A stretch of 64,000 bases of DNA from Phallusia mammillata (taxonomy: Eukaryota > Chordata > Ascidiacea > Phlebobranchia > Ascidiidae), in assembly GCA_003260075.1 (NCBI GenBank), contig QLIY01000652.1, positions 30,354 to 94,353 on the forward strand, written 5' to 3'. A program made the position numbers and the translations under genes. The notes under the pieces are model-generated. The model saw only the letters and a list, made by a program, of their open reading frames with translations, ran no database searches and was not told where the DNA came from. This document shows positions 12,144-43,147 of this stretch, piece after piece (position 1 is the stretch's first letter; the number at the start of each line of letters is the position of its first letter).

Positions 12144-12641
12144 TATATGCAAATAGCGATACATCTATGCCACAACCGCGAGATATATCAATTCTTTCCA
12201 AATCATTTCAGACTGGTTTGAAAAAAAAACATGCATCTTTTTAGCAAAAGATTTGTAATCAACACACAGCCGCATACATTGGTCTTCGCGGGCCCAAGGC
12301 CACGGTTTTAAGTGATTCGTTGCAATTCACCATGTATTTTTAAAACAGAATTCTAGTTTAGCGATAATTCAAGTTCGTCCACTTAACCTGTACCAGAACT
12401 TTATTTGTGAATACTTTTGCAGACTAGAAACTAACCACCACTCTAAGGGAAAGAGGGTGGTGTTTGACAGCAAAAGAAACCCTGTCGAAACGTTTCAAGA
12501 AAGCTTATCGTCAGTGCTGCAGTCAAAGTAATACTTCAAAATGTTTTTTTAACATCAAATAAACATCAAAACAGACGTGATGCTTTCAGCGTGCTACAGG
12601 CACCTGCTTAAAGATTAGAGGGCCAATCATTTGTTATCGGG

Positions 12642-12890
12642 CGGTGTTTTCGTTGCGTTGTGACGTGTTTGCGTTCGTCTATTCCGACGTTTCGACGTCC
12701 TATACAGGTCGTCTTCATCAGGTTTTTCCTCGCAATCGCAAGGTTTTGGTAGGTGTTTTCGTTGCGTTGTGACGTGTTTGCGTTTCATTCTTTTTTCTTT
12801 TGTCTTATCGTGCCTGTACTAGTCGCATTCAGTGTTATTTACCCTGATGAAGACGACCTGTATAAGACGTCGAAACGTCGGAATAAAATC
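12642..12890. repeat. Inverted hammerhead-like arms with internal 33-bp direct repeat
   Basis: The plus arm (12842-12884) reads CTGATGAAGACGACCTG then CGTCGAAACGTCGGAAT; the minus arm (12681-12723) is its near-exact inverse. Each has the CTGATGA, GACG/CGTC stem, GAAA order of a hammerhead core but lacks an extended stem III. A 33-bp stretch beginning GGTGTTTTCGTTGCG occurs exactly at 12642 and 12752. Confidence 0.5.
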
Positions 12891-14768
12891 GCATTTGCCA
12901 GAAGCGCTCTTTAAACTTGATACTATGCCTGGCAGCAATAGCTTATATGTTTTTTTAACGTTGTGTATATTTTTCCCAGTTTGCAATATTTTTTAAAAGC
13001 ACAGCTAAAAGGAGCCAAAAATAATCTGTTATTAAGGCCCCCCCCCCATGGCAGCTAAAAAACAATATAAACCGCGGCTTACAATCGAGTAAATGCGGTA
13101 TATGCAAATAGCGATACATCTATGCCACAGCCGCGAGATATATCAAATCTTTCCAAATCATTTCAGCCTGGTTTGCCCCCCCCCCCTTTAAACTTGATAC
13201 TATGCCTGGCAGCAATAGCTTATATGTTTTTTTTAACGTTGTGTATATTTTTCCCAGTTTGCAATATTTTTTTAAAAGCACAGCTAACAGGAGCCAAAAA
13301 TAATCTGTTATTAAGGATGTACCAAAACAGCAGCCATATGTTAGCAATTTTATTGGGAAGCGTCGTTTGAAAACAATCCAAGCATTAAACTGGGGCCACG
13401 AAAATATTTGTCAACTGAAGTTGCGATGTAAAAGCAAATGTGTGAATGGCCCCCCCCCCCCAATTTTATTGGGAAGCGTCGTTTGAAAACAATCCAAGCA
13501 TTAAACTGCATGGGACCACGAAAATATTTGTCAACTGAAGTTGCTATGTAAAAGCAAATGTGTGAATGGGGGTAAAATATGAGAACGAAACAACCATATT
13601 TAGCATACTAGATGCAGAAAATTTGGCCTACCAGTCGAAAACTTCCAAAATATGGGTTCAACTGTATGTATTGTTTAGTTTGCTGACCCCCCCCCCAACC
13701 ATATTTAGCATACTAGATGCAGAAAATTTGGCCTACCAGTCGAAGACTTCCAGAATATGGGTGCAACTGTATGTATTGTTTAGTTTGTTGGTGAAACCGT
13801 TTTGCTTCACTTGCAGATGTAACACAAAAATAACACGTTTTAAGTCATTTTGGGTTTAAAGGTTTAATTTTGAAAAGGAAGTTTAACATTTTAGAGCGTT
13901 TGTTTGTAAAAATTGGCCAACTTTTAAACTACATATCACCCAAGCCACAACCATACTTTGCAAACACAGCAAATTCAAACCGAAAAACTGTACAACGGGT
14001 TGACCATTAAACAAACAAGTCAATTTTAGCAGTTATGTTATGGTAACGTTTAGTAAAACAAATTTTCTCTGCAGTTGCTCCAAAACGAAATGTACAATAT
14101 TAACAAAAACCATAGTGTTATGACTTCATTCTATGTGGATGTGCTGCAAATTTCAGTGTCAGCGCATTTACGAGTCGTTAAGCNCATACTTTGCAAACAC
14201 AGCAAATTCAAACCGAAAAACTGTACAACGGGTTGACCATTAAACAAACAAGTCAATTTTAGCAGTTATGTTATGGTAACGTTTAGTAAAACAAATTTTC
14301 TCTGCAGTTGCTCCAAAACGAAATGTACAATATTAACAAAAACCATAGTGTTATGACTTCATTCTATGTGGATGTGCTGCAAATTTCAGTGTCAGCGTAT
14401 TTACGAGTCGTTAAGCATAAAGCGTGGTTGTGAAATGGCTACACTGGGACTTCACTTTTTTTTTTAATTCATTTGTATGTAGGCAAGATCGTATGTACCC
14501 TGGTAACAACTTTACTGAAATTCAAACCATGGCCCCATGACGATTTTTTTTGTAAATGAAATACAGTTTCCATCTTTGAATTAAATAAAACCTTGAAAAC
14601 AACTTTTTTAAGACTGGAACATAGAAGATTATTTGGTAACTTAGCATCCAAAAAACGTTGGCAAACTGATTTAAAATACATTGGAACAGAGTTTAAAATA
14701 AAAGTCACACGTCAAGTTTTGGCAATTTTTACAAACACAAAACCAAAACTTGCTGAAAAAACGCTTTT

Positions 14769-24583
<9,815 letters not shown>

Positions 24584-26103
24584 TTTGCAAAACGTAAAAT
24601 GGACGGCACGGAATGAAGATGCTGAAATTCACAAAGCCGTTTGGGAAAATGTTAAAAATTTATATCACAATACATATGAGCAGCGAAAAACAAAAGTTTA
24701 AAATCAAATTCGGAATTACTTCATGTAAAACTTCAACAACATCATCACATGGTAATGGCTGCTGCACTGTTTGCTGATGTTGCAAACATTCCGCTAAAAG
24801 TGCCAAAGATTTATAATCCATTAATTATATTTTTTGGCCAAGAGTTCGGTATTACAAAATCTTCATTAAGATTTGTTTAATTTCTTGAGTGACGATGTAA
24901 ATGCCACCGTGGTTCACCCAAAGTATGAACTTTGACTTATTTAAAATCTATGTCGCAAGAAAACCCATACCATCTTAAAGAATGTTTAAGGGCATAAATT
25001 ACGTTCAAAATTGTGTTTAGTTGATCTCTCTCTTCCTCTCTGATATAGTTTAGGAACAGCTAAAAAAACATCTAAACACTACAAACCCCTGCATTTGTGT
25101 CGATATTTCTCTCGCCTGTATTAAAACAAAAGCAACGACACGCACATTCACTTATTTGCAAATTTTATTTTAAACACCGCTACAAAACAATCCAGAGACC
25201 AGATAGGCCTACATTTGAACAAAAACAAAATTGGAACATGGTTTAAAGCCTGAATCTGAATAGCAATAACAAGCAGCGTATTATATTAATATAATACAGC
25301 GTGTAACGAACTGACATCACCCGATGTATAATAACATCGCATTTTGTGAATTCATAACATTATTTTGTGAAAGTCAACGTGATTTCGTGACATCGTTTCT
25401 TTGTGAAACTCTTTTCGGCCTCGTGGGCTGCAATATTTAAGACTGGGGGGGGGGCAATATAATACAGCGTGTAACGAACTGACATCACCCGATGTATGTT
25501 CATGTATGTTGGTTCATGACATTATTTTGTGAAAGTCAACGTGATTTCGTGACATCGATTCTTTGTGAAACTCTTTTCGGCCTCGTGGGCTGCAATATTT
25601 AAGACTTAATGATTACTTCAGTGCAATTGTGTCAAATATTTCAAAAGCAATTTTTTACAACGGAAAAATCATATCACCAAAAAAACGTAAATATCATTGT
25701 ATTGTGTTACAACTCAAAGTATTTAATTACAAATTACTTATTACAGCAAAACGTTATGTCAAAAATGGACAACAAAGTAGGCTGCAAAACGGCTTGAGGA
25801 TCAAAAAATATGATTGATTTCCTCATAAAACACACAAAATTTACACACCAAAATTATGTTATTATTCCAGGTATAGTGGTTTTAACATGCAAAAGGTTTC
25901 GTAGGCATCTCTGTGAAAGTAGCATCAAATTCAAGGATGGATAATTGAAAATCCTCTACGCCGTAAGCGGAAAAGGCCAAAATCGTGCGCTCCAAAAGCC
26001 GCATGCAATCCTTAACTGATCTTCAAATTTACACAGAATATGGCAAAGACACAAATACCAAGCTTTTGTTGTATTTATGTGCAGTTAAAGTGCGGTTACT
26101 TAT
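24584..26103. other. Spacer between the two METAP2 copies
   Basis: About 1.5 kb separate the stop of copy B from the start of copy A, so copy A's promoter must lie here. I see no obvious core promoter motif. A direct duplication of about 150 bp (about 25285-25440 and 25457-25606) is joined by a G run at 25445. No other gene seen. Confidence 0.5.
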
Positions 26104-33325
<7,222 letters not shown>

Positions 33326-33482
33326 TTCGCACAGAACTTGATTTTTAGTTTCTAAACAAAAGACATGTAAAAAATTAAGAAAACATTTCACATATCCATA
33401 TTTGTAATTTCATGAAATACACTTTTATGTTTTTTAACACTTAGCATTGATTTTCCTGTGGGAATATGGTTTTCGACTAGGC

Positions 33483-34116
33483 CAGTGGTTCTTAACCGGT
33501 GGGTAATTACCCGCTAGTGGGGAATTTGAGGATTTCAAGTGGGTAATTTGAAGTTGGGTTTGTTGTTCCATGTGTACTCCACTGGTTCTTAACCGGTGGG
33601 AAATTTCCCACTAGTGGGAAATTTAATGTTTTTAGAGGGAAATTATGTGAGTCAGAAGTCACCAAACTCGGGCCCGTGGGTTGAAATTAACCATTGAAAG
33701 TTAATTTAATACAATATTTTCCGCAACAACATGTAAGATTAACTTCACCTAGTTTTACAAGGCGCATAAAAATCAAAAAATCGTTTGTTACGTCACAGAC
33801 AGTACTAAAAGCATCAATGACTTTGTTATTGTTCGCGAATAAATGCATTTGGTCTGTTGATTGTGATGCGATAAATGACTATTGCAAGCACATGAGATTT
33901 TTCAAAATCCCACACAATTTTACATACCCACGAAATCACTAAATAAGATTTCAGTATACCTTTAAGGTTCCGACCAAATCGCTTCACAAAATTATTTTGA
34001 TTAAAGAATCATTTTTGTTGGACACTAAACATGATTATAAAAATAACAGAGTGGGAAATTCGGACTTGGTGATTTACTTTAGTGGGAAACCACACCAAAA
34101 AGGTTAAGAACCACTG
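33483..34116. mobile_element. hAT-type MITE with perfect 8-bp target duplication
   Basis: Ends CAGTGGTTCTTAACCGGTGG and AGGTTAAGAACCACTG are perfect inverses over most of their length; gactaggc flanks both (33475-33482, 34117-34124). A second copy of the left end starts at about 33582, so the element carries an internal duplication. It lies upstream of METAP2-B, within the proposed 5' UTR intron. Confidence 0.85.
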
Positions 34117-34724
34117 GACTAGGCGTTTTAGTTTTTTATTGTGTCTATAATGCAACTTTGATTTAGTTAACTTTAACACGCATTATCTATTTTTTACGTA
34201 ATGCGGTAATGGTACGAATGTAAAAACGAACATAATGATTACCTATACGTAGCCCATACAAACAACAGTTGGATGCAATGCAAAGTTAAAGTTTATTCTT
34301 AATTTTACGACATTCTAATTTGCTTTTAAATTACAAAAGCTTGTGAATTATATCAAAGAAAAAGAACTTACCGTTTTTGTTTATGTTTTTAAGCGGAACA
34401 CTAACACTCGTGATGGGAAAATTTTTATTCAATCCACCTTGCAAAACGTTATGTATCCGTACGTCTGACAATATTAAATATTATCTACGAATAAATATCT
34501 ACGGTATAAGTTTCGTAAAAATTCTAAACAGAACGAAATTGGACAAAAAATATTGTTTCTCAAATTCATGTGCGCAGCAAATATCGCAATTTGCGGTTTA
34601 TTGGCGGGTTGTGAAACAGGTTTTTGCCTGCATTTTAAGTTATGTTTATTTCACTCGATAAAACAATCGTAGCACCAAAATGGCACTACAATATCCACCT
34701 TGCCAAAAATTGAGTGCACAGTTG

Positions 34725-35189
34725 CATGGGCGTCCGCAGCGGGGGGCAAGAGTATTCCTGGAACGTAAATTGAAGACGCCCTGGGTCTCCACCCCTTTAT
34801 TACAAGTGTAACTGTAACAGAACAGAATAAGGTTTTACAACAAATTAAGTGAATCGAACAATATTACTTAACAATAGTTCGGTAACAAGCATATTATTAC
34901 GTCATTGATGGATGTGTCAAACAGGCATTATGTGATATCTTCACTGTATTTGTTGTTACATCTGATAAGGTTCGTCAATGTAAATCCTACTTCCGTTAAA
35001 AAGTATTTGCCAACCTACCACATACTTCAGTGATGTTTAATATTGTGTTTATTGTATTACTTTGCTACTTTGGGATTGGCAAGAATGAGTAGCTCAGTCA
35101 GATGATTTTTGTTCTGAAATACCGTTTATCGAACGGCGATGTGACGATAGTTTTGCCCTCCCCTGTATTTTTTCCTGCGGACGCCCATG
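34725..35189. mobile_element. hAT-like MITE with CATGGGCGTCCGCAG ends
   Basis: Inverted ends CATGGGCGTCCGCAG and CTGCGGACGCCCATG are flanked by perfect cacagttg duplications (34717-34724, 35190-35197). The 8-bp duplication suggests hAT, but the termini differ from the CAGTGG group in this window. No coding capacity. Confidence 0.8.
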
Positions 35190-35268
35190 CACAGTTGGTA
35201 GAAAGATGTTAAACGCGCTACGGCTACAATTTCGACACGCATGAGTCTAAAGCAAGCAGTCAACTTAC

Positions 35269-35497
35269 GGCAGTTTTGACAAGCAAACTTGCGTTTGTTA
35301 AAAATTTGACCTTGCAAAGCCGGAAGACAACGCAACAACACTTCTACAGGAACCCCTTCCAAATTGGGCAGTTTCGTTATTTTGTAAAATACCCCAGGAA
35401 GGACATTTCCTGTTACCAAAATGGCTATTACGTCACAACTGGCCTTTGTTGGTGACGTTTGAAGGTTTTCAAATGACACAGCCCTCGAGTGACGCAT
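35269..35497 (-). other. Candidate first exon of an unknown gene
   Basis: A minus-strand open frame beginning MRHSRAVSFENLQTSPTKAS and reaching ...RKFACQNC is followed by a strong donor (CC then GTAAGT at 35268). The frame has ordinary amino-acid composition and a CxxC, but I recognise no family and find no continuing exon before METAP2-B; it may instead be a 5' noncoding exon of that gene. Confidence 0.3.
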
Positions 35498-37483
35498 AGG
35501 TTAGGTGTGACTGATGGTTTCCTTCCGAGAGAAGAAAAGTTTTGGTTTTAGGCCCGTAGAGCTCAGAACACGCTTTGTGTGGGTTACTGCTTGTATTTGA
35601 GGGCTTGAAAAGTCTTCATAATGGCGACGACGTAGCATATTTCTTTACTTGATTCATAGCAGTATACAGCAATACAGACAACCATCTTTGAAGGTTTGTC
35701 AAATGCCTACTACCGAAGTTTTTTTAAAATTTCAAACTTTAAAGCAGGTGGTTGCAGGAGTGGTAATTACCTAAAAAACATTTGAAAACGTTGTCGTATT
35801 TTAGCAAGCTTCTATGTTCGTTTGTTTGTTCTACTTCTGAAACTGGAACGCATGGCGTGCATAGCCTACTACAATCCAATTGCATTGTTATGATTCCAAT
35901 GTGACTCATAATCACACAGCTAAAACGCTAGTAGGAAGCTTGCACACTAACAAATACTTCTATAACAGTCAAGTCTTTGTATGCTTATTTTTACAGATGA
36001 AATTCTGCTAGCAATTGCAAATTGTGTGTATCTTAATTAGATGCGACACCCTATCAATTTTTAATGAAGCACGAAATAGGTAATAACCTATTTTGGGATG
36101 TATGTTTGTTTTACTTAATTAGCAACGTTGGGTAGCAGGGCCTTATGCTTCTTTGAGGGTTTAGTCGAAGAGTGAGGCAGTGAGTTAAGAAGGTAATTTG
36201 ATGCTTCATGATTTTGTGTGTGTGCTATCTTGAAAAAGTTCGCAGAGAAATTGACCTGTAACTGTTCTTCACATAACCTGTTAAACGAACGGAAATTTGC
36301 ATAATTTGGAACGAATTCATGTGTCAATAGTTCAGTGGTGCCTAATTCTAAAGCGGTCGTAGCGTTTTCGGAAAATGCAAATATTTTAAGATTTAAGTTG
36401 AACGCATTTTTTCGTTGGATAAAATCAGGTTTCAAAGTTTAATGTTGTTAATTGTTTGTCAGAAATCATATTTTGACAGTTTATTTCACCAAAACATCTC
36501 AGGAGATTATATTTTAGCAAATCTATTGCCATTCTGCATAAATCTGCATGAATCTATTTATTGCAATTTCCGCATGGATATTTGTTTGTTATACTTTCCT
36601 ATGCTTAGTTTAGATATCTATAATACTACTCCAGTGGTGGGATTTAATTTTTTTGTCAGTCGGTTCTATCACAAAAGTAATACTTTTCAGCCGGTTCTGT
36701 TACAAAAAGTCCATTAACAGTAACCAGTTCGCTGATCTCATAAAATTTCGTGAGACGGTTCTATAGTACCGGCTGAAACCCACCACTGTACTACTCTCTA
36801 AGCGCAAGCTATAAACCTTTTGTCAAAATCAAAAAAGAGCAAAATGTTGCCAGTTGTAGACTGCATCGAATGTAATTTAATTGGCTTTATAAAACCGTGC
36901 TAAAAGTGTTGGTTGTACTTTTCATGCATTTCGTGAATGGGAGTCAAAGCACGATTGTTTCGCCGGAGGAACTATCTACGCACAATGCCTATAGTTATCG
37001 AGGGCCTTTTGCCTTGCCTTTTCAGTTTCGTGTGCATAAACCATAAAGTACACGAAACTGAACGCTAAATGTTTGACTAGCAAACTGGTTTGACAGTTTA
37101 GTTTATTGCAGTTGTGTTGTCAGAAGAGTAATTCAATCCAGAAATCTTTCGCAGTTTAGACTGTAGAAGTTTTTTTGTTATTTTTAATGTCAGTTTTGTC
37201 ATCACCGCATAACAATGCAGCAACATTGGTGACTGGTTTTAATCAATTAGGACTAACACCCCTTAACCTTTCCGGAGTTGCTAATCTAGATTGTCGCAAC
37301 TACATATGCCTACAATTTCCCAAGAGACATAGAGATATGTGTCGAAAAAACTGCCATAACACCATCAGCAATGTATTGCAGGAAAAAGAGTAGTCAGTTA
37401 AAGTTAATCGCGTCAGTTGATATTTGCACAACTTGTTTTGGTTGACTGTGACGTCACAACGCTTACTTGTATCGTCTGACGTC
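35498..37483. other. Region upstream of pleckstrin
   Basis: Contains a small hAT MITE (36632-36788) and a 106-codon minus-strand open frame (36115-36435) of unknown nature without splice context. The pleckstrin promoter should lie just left of 37484. Nothing else recognised. Confidence 0.45.
36632..36788. mobile_element. Short hAT-type MITE (157 bp)
   Basis: Ends CAGTGGTGGGATTTAAT and GGCTGAAACCCACCACTG, with tactactc on both sides (36624-36631, 36789-36796). The interior has CGGTTCTATCAC/CGGTTCTGTTAC repeats. Confidence 0.8.
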
Positions 37484-40400
37484 ATGGATCGTCCAAGAGA
37501 GTCGCTTTCGTCATCGAGTCAAACCTATATGGAGGGATTTCTAATCAAACGCGTAAGTGATGGTTTGTTTTCTATGTGGGAAATATTACACGTTATATGT
37601 ATTATGTTTTGTGTACACCATCTATAATTCAAACGTTTAACGCATTTTTTGTTACCTAAAGTAAAGGTTTGTGCCTGAAGCAAGTGCTGTTCCTAAAAAT
37701 GTAGTTACTTAAATGATTTCGCCTAAAAATAATCTGAAAACGCAGTCACCCAAGTGTTTTGCAGGTATAGTAGGCCTTTGTTTGTGCTTGGCCTTATGTA
37801 CAGAATCAACTACATTATTAAGATGCAATTATCTCCACACAAAAGAACAATGACATTTGAATACAATAACTTCTCTAGTCAAATTAGGTGGCAGCTCAAT
37901 GCTAATTCGAACAAATAGCATTGTGATGTCTCTGGGCACATATATAGACTCATCGGCAGGTTTCGTAGAAAAATACCCGCCCTATAATATCCACTGTCTG
38001 TAAACATTTGGTCATTGCACGTTTGTTTTGAACGGTGGACTGACTATAAATAATAGCACTGTGTGTTGTATGGGATTTAATTTGAAGACTACACTATCTC
38101 TGCTTTGTAATTCATATACCTAAAGATAGTTGCAACGCAAGTCTGATGCATTGCAAGTGCGTTACAACAACTAACACTTACAACATACCGTTAGTTTGTG
38201 TATAATGCGCGTAGTTAAATTCCTACTCTGCATTTTAGCTATAATTAACATATTCAACAAAAAGTTAAAACTGTTAAATTTTGCAATTATATTCACACAA
38301 TATAGAAATACTAATAAATGTCTTGATTGTTACGTCATAACAGGGTCATGTTCGTCACAATTGGAAGACCCGTTGGTTCAAGTTATCTGAAACATCCTTG
38401 CGTTATTACAAGAACCAGAAACATTCCGTCCCACAGGGCAGGATTGCGTTGAAAAACGCAAAACTCGATAAACATGTGATTTTTTCTACAGACGAAAGGG
38501 ACAAAAATCGCGAGGTAAATTGTGATAATTTGTGGAAAGGCATGGTTATCATATTAAAAAGAAAAAAGTGCAATATTTTGGCGTTTTGTGGAGGTTTTTT
38601 CAGTCAAACATTGTTGTGGGCCAAAACGTCTAGGTATTGATTCGCCCAAATCTAATTAACTTTACATGGAACATGACATTAACTTTCTCATCCATTTTTT
38701 CCCCAGAACTGTTCTTGTATTTTTTGATGTAACAGGACAAGCTTCCCAAACAAACCATGAAACATTGTGAGCCACATGCTAGTTGTCCAATTTAAACGGT
38801 TTATATAGCCATCGGTTGTTACCATTGTAGATTTTCTTGTTTATTTGGAATGCATTTGTTTAAACGCGCAGCATATAAAATACACTGCTCTTAAAACAGT
38901 TTTTATTTTTACAGCACGTGTTTATGATAACGACTGAGGCTGGGTCGGAATATCCCGTTCAAGCTGCTACTTCGGCAGAACACGAAATATGGACAGAAAT
39001 TATTGAAGCTATTATCGACCGACTTAGCAACACCAGTATGGTATGTAATTCACTTTTTGCTTGTGACTTAGTCTTCAAATTAGTGTTTTCAAACTTTTGA
39101 ACTTGCGACACCATAAGCAACCGTTTATGACAAACTGTTCTCGCTTATAAAGCAAAAAAATTGTAATTTGAGTGTGTTAAAGACTTCTTTCGAAAACAAA
39201 AATGATTTGAATGTGATTCTAAGTTGTGCAGTTTTTGGCTTTTTTGGTTCCTCTCGTTTATCTTCTGACAAAGTTTAAGACAAAATTACTCCTAAAGTTT
39301 CCATAGCACTGAACCCGGATACCTGACACGTTTTTTTAAATACTATTTGCTCACAAAAATGGTAAAATCTACCTCTTTGGGTTATCCCCCGGTCAAGGAC
39401 AATCCTCTCCAATCAGTGTTTTTTAAGGTGTTTTGTTTCTCCAGCGGTTTCCCAAAATTTGCCAGTAGCCTAATAAATAATTATTCGTAAATGCAAATAT
39501 GGCTATTTTTTGGTATTTAAATGAAACACTTGCGGTCTCTCAAAACTACTTAGCGGTCACCCAAACCAAACCTTATAAAAAACCTGTATAAGATAAGAGT
39601 TGTAAACTTTGTTTGAAAACGCAAATATATAAAGTGAATGTGGCAATACAAACTCTGTTTAGGACGACTCCGTTGGGATGCCGATCAGCCCGACAAGCCT
39701 GTCCTCTGATTCGTCGGATGAGAGCACAGAAATGCGACGGAGCGCGGAGTTGATCGTAAAAATGTCGTGCAAAGACGGCGGGGTCACCCGGGAGGCACGT
39801 ACAATCGACGGAATCAGATACACACAGGGATTTTCTGGTGAGTTTTTCATTTGACGGCCCTGGGTTTCAAACGTACAAAATTTTTTTTAGTGAAAACTCG
39901 CAAAAAACGGTATAAACATTGTTTTTGCATAAGAAATGAGCACTACTTTACCCTGATCAACCAACAGCGTCATCAGCATTATACCTTGATGGTTTCCCGA
40001 TATAAGTTTATGTTGTAATAACTGTTACGCTAGCTCCACGGTTTCAATAGTCAAACAAAACAAATATAACTCAACAATAACAACTGAAACTGACTGCCAC
40101 TTTAGACCAGACTTTTTCCTAAACAAGATAGGCGACATTATAGGTTTCATACTTTTTTAAACTCCTGCACGTACCACGTAGGAACATGGGGAGCCGATAT
40201 AAATCAAATAACACTGTGACCTCTTACTTGGGTTCAAACCAGTAAAACAAACGGTTTTCTATCGTATAGGGGTTGAGCTACAAAGCTGGATGTGGAAAAA
40301 CATGGGATTAAACGGCCCTGAAGCTGAATCCACTGTAACCAGTCTGATGAAAGTAGGCTTACTGGATTGCCTTACATCTGATGTTCATTTGACACCGTTC

Positions 40401-40503
40401 GCTGATCAGCAGTATTACAGACTGGTAGGTTTAAGGGTTTTAGAAACCGAAAACGTGTTAAGAGTGCAACTGAAAAGTAATACTGCTTAATTAAGCAGTG
40501 CTA

Positions 40504-40577
<74 letters not shown>

Positions 40578-43087
40578 TGCTTTTATGAACGAAAACCGGT
40601 CAGAACGCGACAGTATACAAGCCCGAGCCCGCGCCCTAACCTAACCTAACAGCTCGGCCCGACTTATAACTTTAGTTTAAAGGTTGTGGCGACCCGTAAA
40701 CCAAAACGTGTTAGAGTTGAATAAAATGTAATATTCCCGATTGACCACATTAAAAAAATTGTCGAAATTACGGCACATCGTTAGATTATTATAAGGGACA
40801 TTATTTGTGTTTGTTTTAATAAGCATAGCCGCTTTAAAAATCCACTTGCATTAAGGTTTAAATTTGTCCGAGATAAATGTCAATTTAGCGACACACCGTT
40901 TGCGGAGAACAATTGATAGATAACATTCATTGCACATTGGTGCTTAATGTATGGATTTCATTAGTGATATTATATGTGCATATTCAATAGCCACTGAAAA
41001 ACCTTCATTTAGTCGCATAATCGCAGAGTCTTGTTGCAATCGCCTACCTTAAATTTATGCGACAAGCGTGGGCTCAAAACTTTAGTTTTCGTGGGATTAG
41101 TGCCTACGCGAAGCACTAGTGCAGATGCTACACAAACTTTTAAGGAGTATTTTAAGGAAGCAGGCATGACGACCTGAATGTTGCGTGCCCATATACGCCA
41201 ATGCATGTGTTGCCCACATGAAATCTGAAGCCAAACTTTTAAGCATACACCTTGCAGCAACGTAATATCAATGGCGGACTGAACATTTCTTCTTTGTAGC
41301 TCCCCCCCCCCGCCAAACTTTTAAGCATACACCTTGCAGCAACGTAATATCAATGGCGGGCTGAACATTTCTTCTTTGTAGCTTCAAAGCAGCGGTTCTC
41401 CAAACTGGGTCCGTGGTCCTTTAGGGGTCCGTGAGGCAATTTTTGGGGGACCGCGAAGCGGTTGAAGTAATTCTATAATCTTATTTAGCGTCAGTTTGTT
41501 CCACTGAATAAGTGTAAATCAAATTAGAATTGAGATTCGACTGTCTCCATTGAATGACAACTATCAAAAATACAATTGTTCGCGCACAATCGTAATGTTT
41601 TTTTTTTCTTGTCTGTGATGTCACAAGCTGTCTTTGGATCGTTATGCGTATTTTTGCGTAACTAGCTAAAATCCTGCAATCATGTTTCGTTTTTCTGAAA
41701 TACACATTCCAAAAGGACCGCGAGCCCTCGAAATAATGGCAAAGGGACCGTTTTGAAAAAAAAGGACCGCGAGCCCTCGAAATAATGGCAAAGGGACCGT
41801 TTTGAAAAAATAATGAAAAAGTTTGAAAACCACTGCTTTAAAGGCATGTCAGCGTTTTTTTTTTAATTAGGCGCTTTAAAACACGTTTATGTTTGTGATA
41901 GCTATATTAATAAAAATATTTATATATATTAACCTGTTGCATCTACATATACTGTATTACTACATAAAGCGATGCCAAAATTAATGCTACTTTGGGCGTA
42001 GTTCGTTGCGTGTCCATTTGCAATCTTTCTTCTATTTTTCATTCGTTTGTATGTACACCCTTAAGTTGTCTAAATAAACTGAAGACTACTGTAAGCAACA
42101 GTAGATGTGCACGCTATGTCCAAACAGCTATTTATGTGCAGCATAGGTCTTGTAAAACACAACTTACTGTAACCGGAAGAGTACTAAGCGTTGCCTAATG
42201 GCAAATGTTAATGGATAATACATATTTTTCACAGCTTAGTGACGACTTGGCGATGAAAAACGGTTCGCCATCTTACAGCACGAGCTCTACGTCATCTAAA
42301 GATTCGGGCAGTTCCCCCTTGTACAACCCACACAAACTGAAGTAAGTGAAACTTGGCACAAGAATTATGCGATGTAGTTCCCAACTTCGTTTGTTTTCTG
42401 TTGCCAAAAGTTAAAAATAAACAAAAAACGTCCACGAATCACTCCCCTAAACTGACTTGAGAAATGTATTTATTTATAGACTTTTTGTGAAACGCTTTTT
42501 TCCGTGATACTTCGACGGTAAGGCGTGTTAACTTATTGTTTGAAATTGCCAGAAAACTTCAGGCTCTGAAGCAGAAAGACTCAACCGGTTTGCCATCAGA
42601 TTTGCCAGCTGGTGACGTCATCAAAAGAGGAATCCTGTTTAAAAGGGTAAGAAGGGATTTTTTCGGTTAACTGAAGATGTTTTTTTCTTAATTCAAAGCA
42701 CAGCAAAGCGTTTTTGTAGACAAATTACCAACCTACTATTTGAAGTTAATTTTTTTGTAAAATATAGGTTCATTGCACAACTAACAGTAGTTTGCATAAT
42801 CTGATGTAGGCTTAAGCGACTTTTACTGTGGCTACTGTTGCATATTGCGCATCCAATGTATATTATTGTATTATTAGACACAATAACCCAATAACACTTT
42901 GTAAGTTTAGTGTGTCATATTTACTATGAGATGTAAAGTAGGTTCTGTAATATAGTCTAAGTCAGGGGTGGCCAAACTTTTTACCAGAGGGCCAAATTTG
43001 CAACTGTCTTGCCACTGGAGGGCCGGATTAAATGAGATTTACGTAAAATTTGTCGTAACTGTTTGCCAGGCTATGTTAGCTACTTAC

Positions 43088-43147
<60 letters not shown>

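Larger units (their letters stand above)
11169..14768. other. Region between GT32 and METAP2 copy A, repeats and duplications
   Basis: No gene recognised. It contains a TA-flanked MITE (11940-12143), hammerhead-like repeats (11583-11612 and 12642-12890), and a chain of direct duplications joined by poly(C) (near 13037, 13177, 13450, 13686) or by an N (14184, where about 230 bp from 13954 are repeated). The promoter of the GT32 gene should lie just right of 11168, but I see no clear core element. Confidence 0.55.

Noticed and set aside
36115-36435. Minus-strand frame of 106 codons as a gene
   Set aside because: No domain, no splice continuity and no start context that convinces me; left as unassigned sequence.
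40625-40655. Telomere-like CCTAAC repeats
   Set aside because: Only three units inside a degraded CCCGAGCCCG repeat; too short to mean an interstitial telomere.
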